Assembly (NCBI GenBank): GCA_023238725.1
Contig: CM041550.1
Span: 4,349,044 to 4,413,043 of the forward strand
Source: Scortum barcoo
Taxonomy: Eukaryota > Chordata > Actinopteri > Centrarchiformes > Terapontidae
Reading direction: 5' to 3'
Length of the DNA: 64,000 nucleotides
In this document: positions 61,701 to 64,000 of the stretch, in pieces
How the letters are laid out: the number at the start of each line of letters is the position of its first letter
Numbering within the stretch: the stretch's first letter is position 1
Position numbers and translations under genes: made by a program
The notes under the pieces: generated by a model
What the model was told of the DNA's origin: nothing
The model's database searches: none
The model's input: the letters and a program-made list of their open reading frames with translations, nothing else

Positions 61701-62439
61701 GAGCTTCAAGTCCACACTGCTGAGATTCACCATACAGAGAGAGAGAGAGCAAATGAGGTGGGAGGAGGAGATGGAGGAGGAGCCTGCAGACACACACACA
61801 CACACACTCGCCTTTCTTTCTCAGACAGAGCTGCTGAGTTTCTGTCCCTCCCTCCTCTCTTGCACACTTCACTTCTCTGGAACAGAAGTCAGTGTTAATT
61901 ATCGTGGGGGGCTTCGTTCTCCCATTGTTGAGAGCGGGGACTCAGGTTCCAGCGCTGTATGTGGATTTCCTGTGTGTGTGTGTGTGTGTGTCAGAGAAAG
62001 GAAGGACAGAGGGAATGTGTGTTTTAAGCTCCTTTCAGAGCGACTCTGCTGGCCTCATCTGTGTTGGAGTAATGGCTTTTTGGCATCTGGCAGCATGAAT
62101 GTGCTGTAATGACTGATATTCAAACATTCAAATATAACAGCTGATAGAGCTGCAGACACACACACACACACACCATGTTGGGAGCACAATGCTGGGTTAT
62201 TAATTTTTCACTTATTTTGCCATTTAATTACTTTATTTTGGAAGGCAGAAATATTTAAAACAATTGATCACATGAGTGCTTGAATGCTGCTCACAGTGAC
62301 AAACAACTTCCCTTTAGTCTTATAGTCACTTCTAGGTAATCAGTCCACAGCAATCAGTCCAGGTAATTTAGTCCACAACTTTTCATCTTTTCTTTCACCT
62401 TGTTTTTAGTGATAAATATCTGATAAATGCATCAAACGG

Positions 62440-62700
62440 CAGACATGCAAAGTTAGCTACGAGCTTGTTAAAACAGCGGAGAATTTAGCAGCTATAGGAC
62501 CAGATATTTCCCTCAGGAGGTGGTGGAGACCAAAACAGAGGAAACTGGACTTTCCTCTTTGGACTAAACTTAAACTTTAACTTGGTGGAAACAACTTCTA
62601 ATGCTTCTCTGTGTCCTTTTGTTAGTGAGTTTGTAACATTAGCTTAAAAATGTGATATGTTGAGTTCACAGCTCCCCCAAAATGACATTTTTCAACTTTG
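62440..62700 (+). repeat. Dispersed repeat family C
   Basis: Contains gagaatttagcagctatagg, ccagatatttccctcaggag gtggtggagaccaaaacaga and ggtggaaacaacttctaatg, phrases I recognise from many fish introns. It shares ttagcagct-a with the hairpin element near 8073. Confidence 0.55.
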
Positions 62701-63359
62701 AATGAGCTTCACTTATTTAATTATTTTACTGATTATCTCTCATTTATGAGAGCTTTATGCAGAGCAGCCATGCAAACCTCCCGCTCTGATCCCTGTTGGA
62801 CTTTGACCAAACGTCAGGATCAGTTTGGAGCTGGACTTGCACATCCTTATCACTGGAATTATACTTTTGTAAGCTGTAATCATGACATATTTATGATTAT
62901 GGCCAGACTATTTATGATTTGTTTTTAGATTATGTTTTTTATTACTCTTCCACCCCGCATCATGAGGAAAGATTAGTTAACTCACTTTTGTAAACTGACC
63001 AACATGAGAGAAATGTCCTGATGTGATAATTATTTTATGTCTCTCTCTGTATTTAACCTTGTAGAGCTGTATCCTTTGGTACTATCACAGGAGAGTCTGT
63101 AGAAACATCTAATATCACGTTTAAAGCACGATGCTCATCACAAATTCTTAATATTAATCAGAAATGCTAATCCGCTTATAAAGGGCAGTTCACCCCCAGG
63201 TTAGTTTATTAATGTTTTATCTAATTCTTATCTTAAGTGTGATGTTTTAATCCTTTATCTCATGCCTGATTCTACCATCGGAGCTGACTGGCTTGTCAAA
63301 CTAAAAAATGACCTATTTAATCTGACCAGTGTTCAGCATTTGGACTATAAATGCTCCCC

Positions 63360-63391
<32 letters not shown>

Positions 63392-63815
63392 ACACCTTGA
63401 CGATCACTGCAGCAGCAGGTAAGACAACACACACACGCACACACACGTAGCCTAGATAAAGTGCTTCCAGCAGCTCTGTTTTCCTGCAGTGTCCCATTTT
63501 ATACGCAGCCAGAAATGCAGGAAAGAAGACTTAAACTAGTTCATACCTCCACGGCGGTACGTCTTTAACAGTGACAGTGAATTTTATGACGACTACAGTG
63601 TCATAACAAAAGGACAAAGTTGGTTAATATAGGAGAGAGGCAAGAAGACAACACCCAAACCACCTTACAGTGCAGTCTAAGCTGTAAACTATGATGATTA
63701 AAATGATAAAAGTCCTGATAAAAGAGTTTCAGCTCTCAGTTCAGTTAACTTCAGTGCCTTCACAGCCTTACAGGGAGGACAAGGAGACCTACTTTACAGA
63801 GCAGTCACAAGACCC

Positions 63816-63816
<1 letters not shown>

Positions 63817-63865
<49 letters not shown>
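63817..63865. repeat. (CA)n microsatellite beside the right inverted arm
   Basis: About 24 CA units. The left arm (53514-53640) is followed by TG repeats in the mirrored position, so the microsatellite belongs to the duplicated unit. Confidence 0.96.
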
Positions 63866-63867
<2 letters not shown>

Positions 63868-63869
<2 letters not shown>

Positions 63870-64000
63870 GAGAGCAGGGCAGACTGAAGCTTGAAAGAGC
63901 TCGGCAGAAGTTTCTATCCAGCTCACTTAATTAGCAGTGGCTCTTTAGGGTTAATTAACAGTCTGACTCATTCATTAACAATCAGAGAACAGTTAAACAC
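63868..64000 (-). repeat. Inverted-repeat element, right arm (cut by window end)
   Basis: Reverse complement of 53514-53640. Differences seen: an 11-base addition (tgaaagagctc) and a 4-base gap (atta) plus scattered changes. The homology still runs at base 64000, so the true arm may be longer. Confidence 0.85.

Larger units (their letters stand above)
61701..64000. other. Sequence upstream of the short kalirin isoform
   Basis: No exon recognised. Holds CA/TG tracts (about 61793-61807, 61972-61991, 62156-62172, 63362-63390, 63817-63865), a dispersed repeat near 62440-62700 and the right arm of the inverted repeat at the very end. If the long isoform is transcribed, this is also intron. Confidence 0.65.

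Overview
This is vertebrate nuclear DNA, most likely from a ray-finned, percomorph-type fish. The reasons are: short phase-consistent coding exons with GT-AG borders, very many CA/TG microsatellites, AT-rich dispersed repeats, LINE-like 3' tails, and protein sequence close to but distinct from mammalian orthologues. All assignments were made by reading translations and splice sites by eye. No search was run.

Two multi-exon genes lie head-to-tail on the minus strand. The left gene (849-25888) is ABCB6, a mitochondrial/endolysosomal half ABC transporter. Seventeen consecutive exons join in frame (1,757 nt, about 585 codons) and cover the core transmembrane domain and nearly all of the nucleotide-binding domain, with intact Walker A, Q-loop, signature, Walker B and H-loop. 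The C-terminal exon lies left of the window. No exon for the N-terminal TMD0 domain could be found.

The right gene (32820-61554) is kalirin, a Rho guanine-nucleotide exchange factor of the Trio family. The window holds the 3' half: linker, second DH-PH module, SH3, Ig, fibronectin III and Ser/Thr kinase. The FnIII domain separates it from TRIO. At 61485-61554 there is a short cysteine-rich first exon matching the internal-promoter start of the short Duet-type isoform. A 9.7-kb intron separates it from the shared exons. The spectrin-repeat/GEF1 half must lie to the right, outside the window.

The GEF2, SH3, Ig and FnIII exons are clean and in phase. The kinase domain is not: a 5-nt insertion brings a TAG stop and a frame change in one exon, and a second scrambled segment lies in the last exon. 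Either this copy has lost its kinase or the assembly is wrong here.

Non-coding sequence makes up over 90% of the window. It holds microsatellites (several forming the 3' splice site itself), a polypurine/polypyrimidine block in an ABCB6 intron, at least three dispersed repeat families, LINE-like tails, and an inverted pair of about 130-bp elements 10 kb apart flanking the short-isoform start of kalirin. I see no convincing third gene, tRNA, rRNA or CRISPR.
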